DNA of 64,000 bases. Source: Conus ventricosus (Eukaryota > Mollusca > Gastropoda > Neogastropoda > Conidae). Position 1 is the stretch's first letter. Every line of letters begins with the position of its first letter. The translations under genes and the position numbers were made by a program. The notes under the pieces are model-generated. The model saw only the letters and a program-made list of their open reading frames with translations, searched no databases and was not told where the DNA came from. Positions 12,396 through 22,485 of this stretch are shown piece by piece. The DNA is taken from contig CM031609.1 of NCBI GenBank assembly GCA_018398815.1, positions 38,003,375 through 38,067,374 on the forward strand, written 5' to 3'.

Positions 12396-13505
12396 ATAAT
12401 GTCCACTATTGTCACAGCACAATACTCCCCACCCAACCCCACCCCCACCTCTCTCTCTCTCGAGGCAAAGGGGCCAGCAAAGTCCTTTCTTTCCCGTGGG
12501 AGCTCACCCTGCCCTAATTTCAGTTTCAAGGAGGCGTAGGCATACCCGCCATTCTTCCAGGACTATTCCATATACGCTACACTACAGCTGCTAAATGTAA
12601 TCCATAATGCCACACTGCTTAGGCAGTTAATGAATAAGCACACAAATAAATTGGGGAAGAGATCGAGGTTTGTGTACGAGAGTTCGACGATGTCAGACCC
12701 ACATTTTATAACCCGATGTGTTGGTGGGGCATCGAGAGAGCCTCGGTGGAAGAGTAGCTTTAACAGAGAGATTCAAACCCGCGTGCTTAAAACACCCTGG
12801 AAGCAGATCGAACCAGACCGCAGCAGCTACCGTAGCGCTTAGTTGTTACACTTTACAAAACAGACCAGTAGATTTTCCAGAAATACGGTTTCTTCAGTCC
12901 ATACGAACTGACGGTAAAAACACACAAAACAAAAGCCCCCAGACTGAAGCCTAAGAGCACGAAAATGACCTGATAAATAAGGAAATGTGGATGGACAGTA
13001 AAACGTGTTTGCTGTGCATATGGTCGACTTCACTGTATCCTGTTTGTGAAAGACGGACCATCGCTAAATAAGGTGACACAATGCAGTCTGTGTTAAGATA
13101 ATACAAGCATGGTACTATACACAGACTGAGCAATCCGGACGTAGGTCAGAGGAATGGAAGTGTTCGGAGGTTCTGGACCACATCTGCGTAGTCCCATTTC
13201 CAAAAATCAAGCGCTTTTAATCAAATGGCCTTAACCAACACATTCCAGTATGAATACAATTTGATCTTGTTTGTTTCTGTTTTGCAACAAGTGGATTATC
13301 ACCACCACCCGAAAAATTAAGAAAGTGTTGGAAAAAGCAATTTCAAAAATTCAGAATTTGACATATACATTTTTACATCCTCTGCTGTGATTTACAGCCG
13401 TTCTTCGTCCTCAGAGTCTTTCAGAGGAGGAGCACAAGCACACAGCTTTTGACTCTGATAATTTACCATAACAGAGCAAACCACAGCGGTCCTCCTCACA
13501 CTCAC

Positions 13506-13682
13506 CTTGACAGGTGTCTGGCCGACAGTGAAGGGTCGTGTGCACTGGTCCAGGCCTAGTGTTGACCTGGGGGAGTGGTGGGGGTTGTAGGTGTCGTTGA
13601 GGAAGCGGCGGAAGATGGAACTCTTGCCTACGCCGTACTCTCCACACAGGATGACCTTATAGGTGGGGTCACCGCTCGCCAT
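13506..13682 (-). CDS. Atypical Rab-like small GTPase, exon 1 (start codon)
   Basis: The ATG at 13682-13680 opens a frame reading MASGDPTYKVILCGEYGVGK, with the G1/P-loop motif GxxxxGKS (GEYGVGKSS) at residues 14-22 that binds the nucleotide phosphates. The following IFRRFLNDTYNPHHSPRST fits the alpha-1 helix and switch I, with a Thr-rich G2 region. The exon ends VK then GTGAG, 59 codons in phase 0, which is the normal distance from the N-terminus to the beta-3/G3 strand encoded by exon 2. This start is chosen because it sits the usual few residues before the first beta strand. With exon 2 the protein is about 209 residues, normal for a Rab. Rabs act on vesicle and organelle membranes; the specific pathway of this one is unknown. 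Confidence 0.85.
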
Positions 13683-14299
13683 AGCCAGGCTCTGCGCACG
13701 TGATGCTCGTTATGAAACCACAGCTTTACAAACAGTGACATTTACTGCTTTCAAGATGAATATAGTAATATAATTTAAAATGGAAAAAAAGGGGGGGGGG
13801 GGGGGAGGAAAGAAAGAAAAAAAACAACAAAAAAAACGAGCTGAGTCATGTAGTATGAATACTTACTTCAATAAAGCAAAGTCACAAAATAAATAGTTGA
13901 TGTTCAGATGAATGTATTGTCACTCTCTGCTGTGGTTTTTTTCCCCCATTTAATTAGCATCACTTTGTATGATTGATAGACTACCATTACTCTTTTTATC
14001 ATTTTTTTTCATAAAGAAGTGGTACTTTTTTATTTACAATATCCAACTTGAACTTAGTGGGCTGGTCGTTTTGCTGGGGGACGATTTAAAAAAATCGAAA
14101 TTGCACAACTCACTGGTGTTGCGAGGCATCGAAATTTTGTCTTTCCTGTCATAATAGATTTATGTGTGTCCAAGAGAGACCATACAAGCATTCCCTATCC
14201 TTATTTCTGACATTGCAGATTCATTTCAAACGCTTGCTCCCATCCACAGAAAAATTGCGATCACTGCTTGATATCACTGTTGTAAGAGAACTATAACTG

Positions 14300-14440
14300 T
14301 TCACCTGAAAACAGTAATTTTCACGTGAATAACGTTGTTCTCACTGGTTTTTGACGCTATTACGGCATCAGATAACGAGTTAAAAAGACGGAAAGCAACC
14401 TTGTAATCCTGGTAAGCCGTGTGCAGTGAAAATAACTGAT
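14300..14440 (+). repeat. Dispersed repeat, copy A
   Basis: This segment resembles 33085-33225 in the same orientation: TTTTTGAC, ATCAGA, GTAAGCCGTGTGCAGTGAAAA here against TTTTGACTCC, CATCAGAC, TTAGCCGTGAGCAGTGAAAA there, with similar spacing. Family unknown; similarity was judged by eye. Confidence 0.5.
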
Positions 14441-14550
14441 TATGGTTATTATATCCGTCCAGCATTCTGTCAATTGGCAAGAGCAGGCATTTTAAAACAT
14501 ACAGTTTGGACAATAATGCCAATAACCATGCACATAGGATCTATTCATGA

Positions 14551-14615
14551 TTCGTGAACACAGATAATATGATTCGATAACAAAAACTATAGACGCGGTT
14601 GTCTGTGTTCACGAA
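14551..14615. repeat. Perfect 14-bp inverted repeat (hairpin)
   Basis: TTCGTGAACACAGA at 14551-14564 is exactly inverted as TCTGTGTTCACGAA at 14602-14615, with a 37-base loop. Function unknown. Confidence 0.8.
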
Positions 14616-15284
14616 TTATATTTTGATGGTGACATGGTTTGACCACCGCAAAGGCCCAAAACCAAACCGACGAGTACTTATCAAGCAACGGATAGGTGGT
14701 GATCAATGCTGTATAATTATCATGGGTTTTCTTCATATTTGTTTGTTTTGTTTTGTTTTGTTGTTTGTTTGTGTGGTGGTGGCAGTGATGGTGGTGGTGT
14801 TGGTCTTTGTTGTTGTTGTCAAAGGAAGAAAAGAAAGGGAAGAAAACAGCCAAAATGGCCTCGAGAGAACCAATATTTGAATGTGTGTGTGAATGGGAGG
14901 GGGAAGGGGGGGGGGGGGGGCGTGCGTGCGCGCGTTCTCTTTTAGAATCGCAGGCTCCAAGAACTGTAGCGGCGGTCTTGATGACCATGCGTAGTGCTGA
15001 TGACAGCAATGACTTTCTTAATTACCATCCCGTCATTAATAGGCCGCTATACACAACGAACTACACTGGTTGGTGGGGTTGGTGTATGTTTATCCTTCGC
15101 GACATGTACAGCTGCGTTCATCTTCCCCGTGGTAAATCTTCGATCTGCGCAAGTAATGATAGGTTGTTGTTGTTGTTGTCGTACCCTGGCTAAAAGACTC
15201 CAGGGATCATCCGAACAGCCGAAGCATTTGAACACTATGGCACAAATGCATCAGCTGGGGATGAGAACATTACGTGTGTGCCCG

Positions 15285-15332
15285 TTTTTGTTTACCCGCC
15301 ACATGGGCAGCCACACTCGACTTCGGGGGATT
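15285..15332 (+). repeat. Short interspersed-repeat fragment
   Basis: Contains TTTACCCGCCACATGGGCAG and CACACTCGACTTCGGGGGAT, resembling the insert at 6768-6905 and, from memory, a repeat frequent in mollusc genomes. Too short to classify. Confidence 0.4.
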
Positions 15333-15522
15333 TGGGAGACTGTGTTATGCTAGGAGCTTGTCACGACTGAAGACAACCCCCACTAACTATGCAGAGCATA
15401 ACAACATTTTGATGTAGCCTTGGTGTTCTGGCCTATGTAAATTTGGTCTGACACAGCCTTAAGCCAAGGCGTAGTAATGATAGGTGACGGTGATGAAAGA
15501 TGACGATAATAAATAGTAATAA

Positions 15523-15814
15523 TAAATCTTAAATAAATGTTTAGCGAACCGCCCAGAGAACGTGGACAAGCGAGTTACAAGAAAAACACGACGCGTTTCG
15601 ACCTTAGGTCTTCGTCTGGTGATAAATAAACGAAAAAAACAACGAAAATTCACTTAGCTTTGGGTCGCTTCAGATCGCTCAGGGTTCAGCGCAAGGAAGA
15701 AGGCGTTGAATGAGAACGAGGCTGTTGGAAGGGAAATAGTGAGCGAGTCAAAGTCGTAATATGTTAATAATATTACTGATAGGAATACTATCAATGGTCA
15801 AAATATTGGGGGGG
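15523..15814 (-). repeat. Left inverted arm
   Basis: Inverted copy of 18641-18929, slightly diverged by indels. The inner end runs into a G-run and A-rich tract (15807-15840), matched by the C- and T-runs at the inner end of the right arm. On the minus strand, bases 15619-15590 carry the hammerhead-like motif. Confidence 0.85.
15590..15619 (-). ncRNA. Hammerhead-ribozyme-like motif, left arm
   Basis: Read on the minus strand: CCAGACGAAGACC, a UAA loop, GGTC, GAAAC, GCGTC. The layout CxGANGA, a four-base stem (GACC/GGUC), GAAAC and a nearby GUC matches the order of a hammerhead core. The usual U of CUGA is A and one extra A precedes the stem, so self-cleavage is doubtful. This may be a decayed copy. 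Confidence 0.35.
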
Positions 15815-16033
15815 AAAAAAAAAGAAAAAAAAAAGAAAAGAAAATCAATCTTGGTGTCAATAAGTATGTGTATGGGAGAAAGGAGAGTGGGTTAGAGGTT
15901 CTTAAGCAGCAGGGTTGCCGTGGCAACAGTCCCAGAGGCGAAGGTATATGGTGATGTCAATGCTAGGGGTAGTATCAATACTAGCAATAGTATTATGAAT
16001 GATACTGAAACAACGATAGTGAAGGTTAAGGAA

Positions 16034-16297
16034 AAGAAAGCATGATACAGAAATATATTTAAAAATACATTTTTATAATAATCAAATAAATAAATAAAAG
16101 AAACATTAAAAATAATAATAATAAATTAAAAATAAAAAAATTAATATATAAATCATAAAAAAGATAGCTATAAGTTATGTGTGAGGTGAATAGTGGGAGA
16201 TAAGGTAGTTGTGTGTGTGTGTAGTGAGAGGATATTGTGGGCTGAGATTTTTATTATTTATATATATTTTATATATATATATATATATTATATATTT
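16034..16297. other. AT-rich block
   Basis: Long A/T-rich stretch with TA alternation near 16258-16292, inside the inverted-arm element. No gene. Confidence 0.8.
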
Positions 16298-18140
16298 TGA
16301 ATTATAAACAAAGCTTGCTCTTATGTCTTAGATTTAAGAAAATTTGGGGGAGATACGCATTCATATCTGCGTGGTAGATGATTCTGCTAATTTAACAGTA
16401 TGTGCATGAGTGGGTGAATGGGGAAAAATAAAAAAAATGCTTCCAAAAAGAGCCTTCAGCAAGCTTATATTCTCCAAGGGGAGGGGCATCCCTTTAATAC
16501 GGAGGGAAATCACTAACATATAACTCCTGGTCATATACCGATATTTCGAAACTTGGTGGTTTCTCCTCAGTGACCGCGGAAAAGTGGTAATTTGACTCTC
16601 TGCCTTTTCAATTTTAAGAAGAATGCAATCCCCGAAAAGGTTGGTGCGCAATACCGTAGTTGTTTGTTGAGTTTCAAAAAAACCAACCAAAGGTGCCATC
16701 TAAGAAGCAAAAGAAAATCATAAAAAAAGCAAACAAGCTACATTTTCTTTTGAAAGTAGAAAATATAAAAACGATATCTCTAAGACACAAGGCTGAGGGC
16801 CAGTTCTTGGAATGAATCCGCAAGGGACTAAAATACAACAAAAATAATAAATTCCCAAAGGGTAAATACCGCACCGTTCCAGCAATTTACAGAGCAGCTT
16901 GGTGTTGCAATGCGGGAAGAAATATTGAATTATAAAAAAAGTTTGTCTTATGTCTTGATTGAAGAAATGGGGGGAATGCTTTCATTCTGCGTGGTAGTGT
17001 TTCTGCCAAACTAACAGTATGTGTGATGGGTAAGGGGGAAAAAAAAATAAATCTTCTAAAAAATGAGCCTTCAGAGTTTAATTCCCCAAGGGGGAAGGGA
17101 AAATCCTCCAATACGGGGGGAAACCACAAACATATAACCCTGGTAATTACCGATTTTCAAAAACGGGGGTTTCTCCTCATGACCGGGGAAAGGGGAAATT
17201 TTGACTCCTCGCCTTTTAAATTTTAAGAAAAATGCAATCCCAGAAAGGTTGGTGGCAATACCGAGTTGTTTGTTGATTTTTCAAAAAACCAAAAGGTGCC
17301 ATCTAAGAAGAAAAAGAATCAAAAAGAGCAAAACAAGCTAATTTTTTTGAAAAAGTAAAAAATAAAAAACGATATCCTTAAGACACAAGTGTGGGGGCCC
17401 AGTTTTGGGAAAGAATGCGAAAGGGGACAAAATACAACAAACTAATAAATTCCCCAAGGTAATCCCGCACCTTTCCCAGAAACTTCAAAGCGTTTGGGTG
17501 CAATGACTGCAAAAAATATGAATTAAAAAACAAGCTTGCTCTTAGTCTTGATTGAAGAAATGGGGGGAGATACGCATTCATATCTGCAGGGGAGATGTTC
17601 TCCCAAACAACATTGTGCATGAGTGGGGATGGGGAAAAATAAAATAAATGCTTCTCAAAATGAGCCTTCAGCAAGCTTATATTCCCAAAGGGGGGGAAAA
17701 TTCCTCCTACGGGGGGAAACTCACTAACTTTAAATCCTGTCATATCCCAAAATTTTTCAAATTTGGGGGTTTTTCCCCTCAGTGACCGGGGAAAAGGTAA
17801 TTTGACTCCTTCCCTTTTTCTTTTTAAGAAAATGCATCCCGAAAAGTTGGTGCGAAAACCCGAGTATGTTTGTTGATTTTTAAAAAAACCAAACCCAAAA
17901 GGGTCCATCAAAAGAAAAAGAAAATCAAAAGGCAAAACAAGCTACATTTTCTTGTGAAAAGTAGAAAATATAAACGATATCCTCAAAAGACAAAGTGCTG
18001 AGGGCCAGTTTTGGGAATGAACCCGCAAGGACTAAAATAAAACAAACAAAAAAAATTTTTCCCGGATAATACCGCACCGTTCCAGAATTACAGACCCCTT
18101 GGGTTGAAAGACTGCAAAAAATTGAATTAAACAAAGCTTG
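16298..18140. repeat. Three tandem copies of a 0.6-kb unit
   Basis: Units start at about 16298, 16918 and 17518 with AATTATAAACAAAGCTTGCTC or a decayed form and share AGCCTTCAGCAAGCTTATAT and TGTTTGTTGA. A fourth start appears at about 18122 and is cut off. Copies 2 and 3 are full of extra or missing bases in G-, C- and A-runs, so the reading is poor here. Reading frames of about 185 codons in it are not conserved between copies, so I do not call them genes. Confidence 0.85.
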
Positions 18141-18252
18141 CCTTATATATATTATAATATAATATTAATATCCCCCTCCCCCCCCCCCCCCCCCCCTATT
18201 TTCAGCCCACGATAAAGGAGCTGCATTCATTCATTATGTTGTGTGTATGTGC

Positions 18253-18298
18253 AGTGTGAGTGTGTGTGTGTGTGTGTGGTGTGTGTGTGTGTGTGTGG

Positions 18299-18329
<31 letters not shown>

Positions 18330-18331
18330 GT
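18253..18331. repeat. (GT)n and poly-G
   Basis: GT-rich microsatellite ending in an uninterrupted G-run of about 18 bases. Confidence 0.9.
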
Positions 18332-18605
18332 TCCTTTTTAAATATCCCCCCTTTTTTCATTTTTTCCCCCCCACCCCCCCCTCAACAACCCCCTTCCCAC
18401 CAACATCCCAAACCCCAAACATCTTTACAGGGCGGGGGGGGTGGGGGAAATCGATTGATGTAGCAAATAGAGAGACCAGAGAGTGTAAAAAAGGGAAGGG
18501 GAAGTAGCTGCAACATAGTTGTGATCCCTAACCCCCTCTCCTTTCTCCCCTACACATACTTATTGACACAAAATTGATTTTCTTTTTTTTTTTTTTTTTC
18601 TTTCT

Positions 18606-18606
<1 letters not shown>

Positions 18607-18649
<43 letters not shown>
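18607..18649. repeat. Poly-C tract, 43 bases
   Basis: Forty-three consecutive C flanked by T-runs, at the inner edge of the right inverted arm. Confidence 0.95.
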
Positions 18650-18929
18650 TTTTTTTGACCTTGATAGTATTCCTACAGTAAATTATTACTCATTTCGACT
18701 TGACTCGCTCACTATTTCCCCCTTCCCCAAAAGCCTCGTTCTCATTCAACGCCCCTTCCTTGCGTGAACCCCGAGCGATCTGAAGCGACCAAAGCTAATG
18801 AATTTTCGTTGTTTTATTTGTTTTTTTATCACCAGACGAAGACCTAAGAGGTCGAAACGCGTGTGTTTTGTCTTGTAACTCCTTGTCCCCTTCTCTGGCG
18901 GTTCGCCCAACATTATTTAAATTTGTTTA
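18641..18929 (+). repeat. Right inverted arm
   Basis: Inverted copy of 15523-15814. It ends near AAATTTGTTTA, matching the outer end of the left arm. Confidence 0.85.
18832..18862 (+). ncRNA. Hammerhead-ribozyme-like motif, right arm
   Basis: CCAGACGAAGACC, TAAGA, GGTC, GAAACGCGT: the same motif as in the left arm on the opposite strand, with a slightly longer loop. The same departures from the hammerhead core apply. Confidence 0.35.
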
Positions 18930-19327
18930 GATTTTTCCCCCTGCAGTGTCTCGTTTGCAACTAAATAATAAAGATGAAAAAAAAAATGATAAAATAGCAA
19001 TCATATCATTCATCCCCTCACCAAACTGCATTAAGAATAAAAAGTGTGTTGTTTTTGGGGTTCACGGCAGGGTCTTTCCCCTTTAAATATTCCCCATGAA
19101 TGATGGTAGTTTGTTTCGTAGCCACCGGAAGCCACACGTTTTTTGGCAGAAACTTTTTGCCGGAACGGCATCGTGCTTACCTACAGGTCAGTCACATTTT
19201 TAGAGTGTTAGTCCTTTCCCCCCCTTTCCCCAATTCTCTTTGTTTCAATTTTAACGTTGGTATCTACTTCAGAAAGGGAACACAATACATTTTCACACGC
19301 GCACAATCGGACAGAGAGATGGGGGGG

Positions 19328-19366
<39 letters not shown>

Positions 19367-19671
19367 GAAGTAAGATGTGTGTATATTGTGGAACTTTCTA
19401 CGAGTGTGACCTAGATAGTCAGTGAGCTTATGAACAGATACAAGCGCCTATATTTGTAGCTGATTTCAAGGCAGATCTAACTGGTGTATCATTATGAATC
19501 TGCCGTAAATTTACTACAATGCTGGAACTAAAATGAATCATTGTGAAAACCCCAAAAGAAATGTTTTGGGAGAGATCATAAAAGAAGTCATTTCACTGGG
19601 TCGCTGCAAAAGGCTTTCAGTGATCGCAGTAAATGAAAGTCTAAAAACCAGTCTATATAGGCCTACTGGTC

Positions 19672-19712
<41 letters not shown>

Positions 19713-22107
19713 TGTTTTGTTTTTGAGAGCGATGATATTGAGCTGCTACGTGCCATAATATGTTTAATGTAAAGAGATTATAAAATGCTAACACAGAAAA
19801 ATCGAATTATTTGTGACCGAGGAATTCACACACACACACATACGCGCGCGCGCGTTGTTCATACACCCATAGATCCATCGACAGTACAGAGAGAGAGAGA
19901 GAGAGGTACTCAAGTACGACTGCCAAGGATTCTGCATACGCACAGCTACCTACCTTCATCGGGCTTTCACAAAAATCTGTAATCAAGCATGAAGACAGTT
20001 CCACCAGCTGTGAAGGTTCTTAATTCGTGACATTTCACGACATTTCTAACACATCTCCGTTGTGTCACTGGGAGTCGATGAATGTCCCACCGCACCTGTT
20101 TGTTTCGAGTGAGATTTGCGAGTGCGCTTTACCATACGCATTTTTCAATATGTCAAGTGTGCGTTCGAATATGAAAAAGATTGTTTTATTCAACTCTCAT
20201 CTGTCGTTTTTGACCCCTTTAAAACAAATTTTTTTTTAAACGTGCCGCAATCATCAAAAATTCCTTTGGGGTTGGCTTAACAATGGCAAAAAAAAAGTCT
20301 TTTTTTTTTTTTTTTTAAAAAAATAAGAATGCCCCTGGAGGTCAAATGTTAGAGTCAATACAAGTCAAGTTTCTGAGCCCAGTGATATAAGCCTAACCCT
20401 AGGTTTCAGCAAGACACGAGGGGATGTTGGGGTACGAGTGTGGTGTGTGTGTTGTGTGTGTGTGGGTGTGTGGTTGTGTGGTGTGTTGTGTGTGTCGGCG
20501 GCGCGCGGCGCGCGCGCATGTGTTGTGTGTGTGTGTGTTTTCCCCTCCCCCCCTCCTCCTCCCCCTCCCCTGACTTTTGGAGCTAATTGTGTGTTGAAAA
20601 GGGATTTTTTCGGTTTTTTTTTTTTGTTTTTTTGTTTATAAAATAAACCCCGGGGGTTGAAAAAATAGAAATGGAAATAGCAAAGTAATTTTAAAAACGA
20701 AAGAGAAAAAAAACTTGAGGCACAAAATTAGGGTCATGAATGTCTTTTTTAAGCGTACGAAGTGTGTGTGAAAAAGTTGAGAGAAACTTACCCTGAATAT
20801 AAAGTATCATCGGGCCAAATTGTGTATATTGTTCAAGTATAGGCTTTTCCCAGAGAGGGAGGGGCTTTAAAAAAATTTTTTATTGTTTGTCTTTTCAGTG
20901 ACCTTTATCTGGCCCCAAAAAGTACCGATTGACGATCCCGGCCCTCACGAATGACAACAAGACAAAAAAAAATTTTAAATTTCTAGGTAATTTTTCCGCC
21001 CCCATGAAACCCTTTCGAATTGGGAACCTAAAATCAACACCAAAATTCTAACAAAGGATCAGTATCTTTGCCCCTTCCCTTGTTCGGTTTCGTTCCCCAC
21101 TTTTTAATCATTGCCCTTTTCCCGTTCAATGACTAGCCCGTGTCTGCCCCCTTTACATGCTGGCTGGCGTTTCCACTTTCCGTGATGGTGTAAAATGTCA
21201 ACGCTGGGGTTTTAAAAATTTAAATTTTGCGCACGTCGCACGGTTCTACGTGGCAAGGTGTAAATCAAAGAGACCGACCTCTGGAAAAATAAAATGACAA
21301 GAATGTCAACCGGTTACCTAAAGGGGACAGGGGAATGACAGGCCCGAAAATAGCCAGTTACCTCGCGACAAAGGGGGAAACAATGTAGGAAAGCGAAACG
21401 AATACCCATAAATTCCCTCAAAACTTTGCGGTGGAAGTAATGAAATTTGCAACGGGACATTGCATCATAAAAAAAGTAATTGTACCATACACGTAGTAAT
21501 GATCAAATGACGTCAGCAGAATGTTCTGACTTTTTCGCCCACACTAATCCACATCACGTCACCCTAAAAGGTTCAGTTCTACGCACAAACGTTTTATAAA
21601 AATCAGAAACAAATTCATACCATGACTTGTACAGGCGCGATATGCTACACTGTTTAAAAAAGAAAGAAAAAAAATCTGTTCTCACTACCACCCAGTGACG
21701 TGATAAGAACAAACGCAATCTTCTCCAGTGGAGTATAAAGTACGTTTTTGAGAGTTCAGTGAAAAATGACCTCGTGGTAGAGTCGAGACGGTAACAGACC
21801 ACTGCGTGACTGAAAACAACCCAAATTGAAATCAAAACACGGTGCACAGTAACGCTTACCTACGACACAAAGCAAAACATGCAGGTGAACTTTCGACCAG
21901 TACGTCTTCTTCAGGTGTCACGAACAGCAGACAAAAATGTACATAACAATACTCTTCATGTTGCAGTCAGCACGAGATTTGGGAGTGTTCTTTTCAGATA
22001 CATTGCTATTCACTCTCTGAAGACTTGGTCACCTGCACTTGGTCAGTTTTTCTTCTCAAGTCCGTATGTTTATTTCTGTTGTTTGTTTGGTTGTTCTTGT
22101 CCTGCCT
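18930..22107. other. No gene recognised; simple repeats
   Basis: Contains (CA)n near 19329-19360, (GA)n at 19675-19707, a short GA/CA/CG mix near 19828-19905, GT/CG-rich sequence at 20440-20545 and T-runs. Between about 20240 and 21120 the text has many stretched homopolymers and looks poorly resolved. No conserved protein was found. Confidence 0.5.
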
Positions 22108-22108
22108 G

Positions 22109-22138
22109 AGGAAGACCGACAGGTCGACTCGTCGCTTC
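22109..22138 (+). ncRNA. Second hammerhead-like motif, diverged
   Basis: CCTGAGGAAGACC, GACA, GGTC, GACTC: here the CUGANGA box is intact and the four-base stem is kept, but GAAAC has become GACTC. Catalysis is not expected. Sequence following it, with TACTTCAACATTTATTTTTC, faintly resembles 29950-29972 on the far side of the LTR element. Confidence 0.3.
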
Positions 22139-22480
22139 AGTGTCAGTTGCGTTCGTATAGTGACTCAATACTTCAACATTTATTTTTCATGTTATGACTT
22201 CCGCCTGCAGTCTCTATACTTTGAAAGTTACTTTCACTGAAAGTGACCGATATTTATCATTACATTGTCGCCTTGTGTATAAGTAACTTCCCATTCATTC
22301 GTTTTGGACGGGTTTAAATATCGTCCTTCATTTTTATCATTCAAAACTTATTTTTTGGTAACATATGTCTCAGCGCTTTCCTTTGTTCACCTCTCGTACC
22401 TTTCACCGGCCCCTATTGGGGTATGTTGGATTATGATGGTTTTCCCCTGTAGTGCCGGAAACACCAGGAAATGAAACTGG

Positions 22481-22485
22481 TACTC
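22481..22485. other. Target-site duplication, left copy (TACTC)
   Basis: TACTC directly before the left LTR is identical to TACTC at 29350-29354 directly after the right LTR. Five-base duplications are normal for Ty3/gypsy integration. Confidence 0.92.

Larger units (their letters stand above)
9082..13505 (-). other. Intron of the Rab-like gene
   Basis: The donor GTGAG (13505-13501) and acceptor ACAG (9085-9082) match consensus and join exons in phase 0, giving continuous GTPase sequence (PVK to LTMWDTGG). The intron holds two small duplications, (CA)n at 9811-9848, a purine-rich piece near 10330-10520, a poly-C tract at 11077-11126, CG/CA-alternating blocks at 11900-12005 and CA-rich sequence at 12200-12390. 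No other gene was found inside it. Confidence 0.8.
13683..15284. other. Upstream region of Rab-like gene, no further gene recognised
   Basis: Contains the probable promoter side of the minus-strand Rab-like gene but no motif I can assign. A G-run lies at about 13791-13805 and a G-rich run at about 14903-14919. A diverged repeat copy and a small hairpin are listed separately. Confidence 0.4.
15523..18929. mobile_element. Element with long inverted arms (possible Penelope-like or foldback element)
   Basis: Two arms of about 290 bp, at 15523-15814 and 18641-18929, are inverted copies. Shared landmarks read from the right arm are TGATAGTATTCCTA, GACTCGCTCACTATTTCCC, GCCTCGTTCTCATTCAACGC, GAGCGATCTGAAGCGACC, ATCACCAGACGAAGACCTAA, GGTCGAAACGCG and GGCGGTTCGC. 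Between the arms lie 2.8 kb of non-coding DNA, including three 0.6-kb tandem units and an AT-rich block. No reverse transcriptase or transposase is present, so it is non-autonomous or a remnant. The arms contain a hammerhead-like motif, which together with inverted terminal repeats fits Penelope-like elements. Target-site duplication was not found. A simple inverted duplication is the alternative. Confidence 0.6.

Noticed and set aside
17378..17935. 185-codon minus-strand frame
   Set aside because: It lies across one 0.6-kb tandem unit; the same region is not open in the other two units and the text quality is poor.
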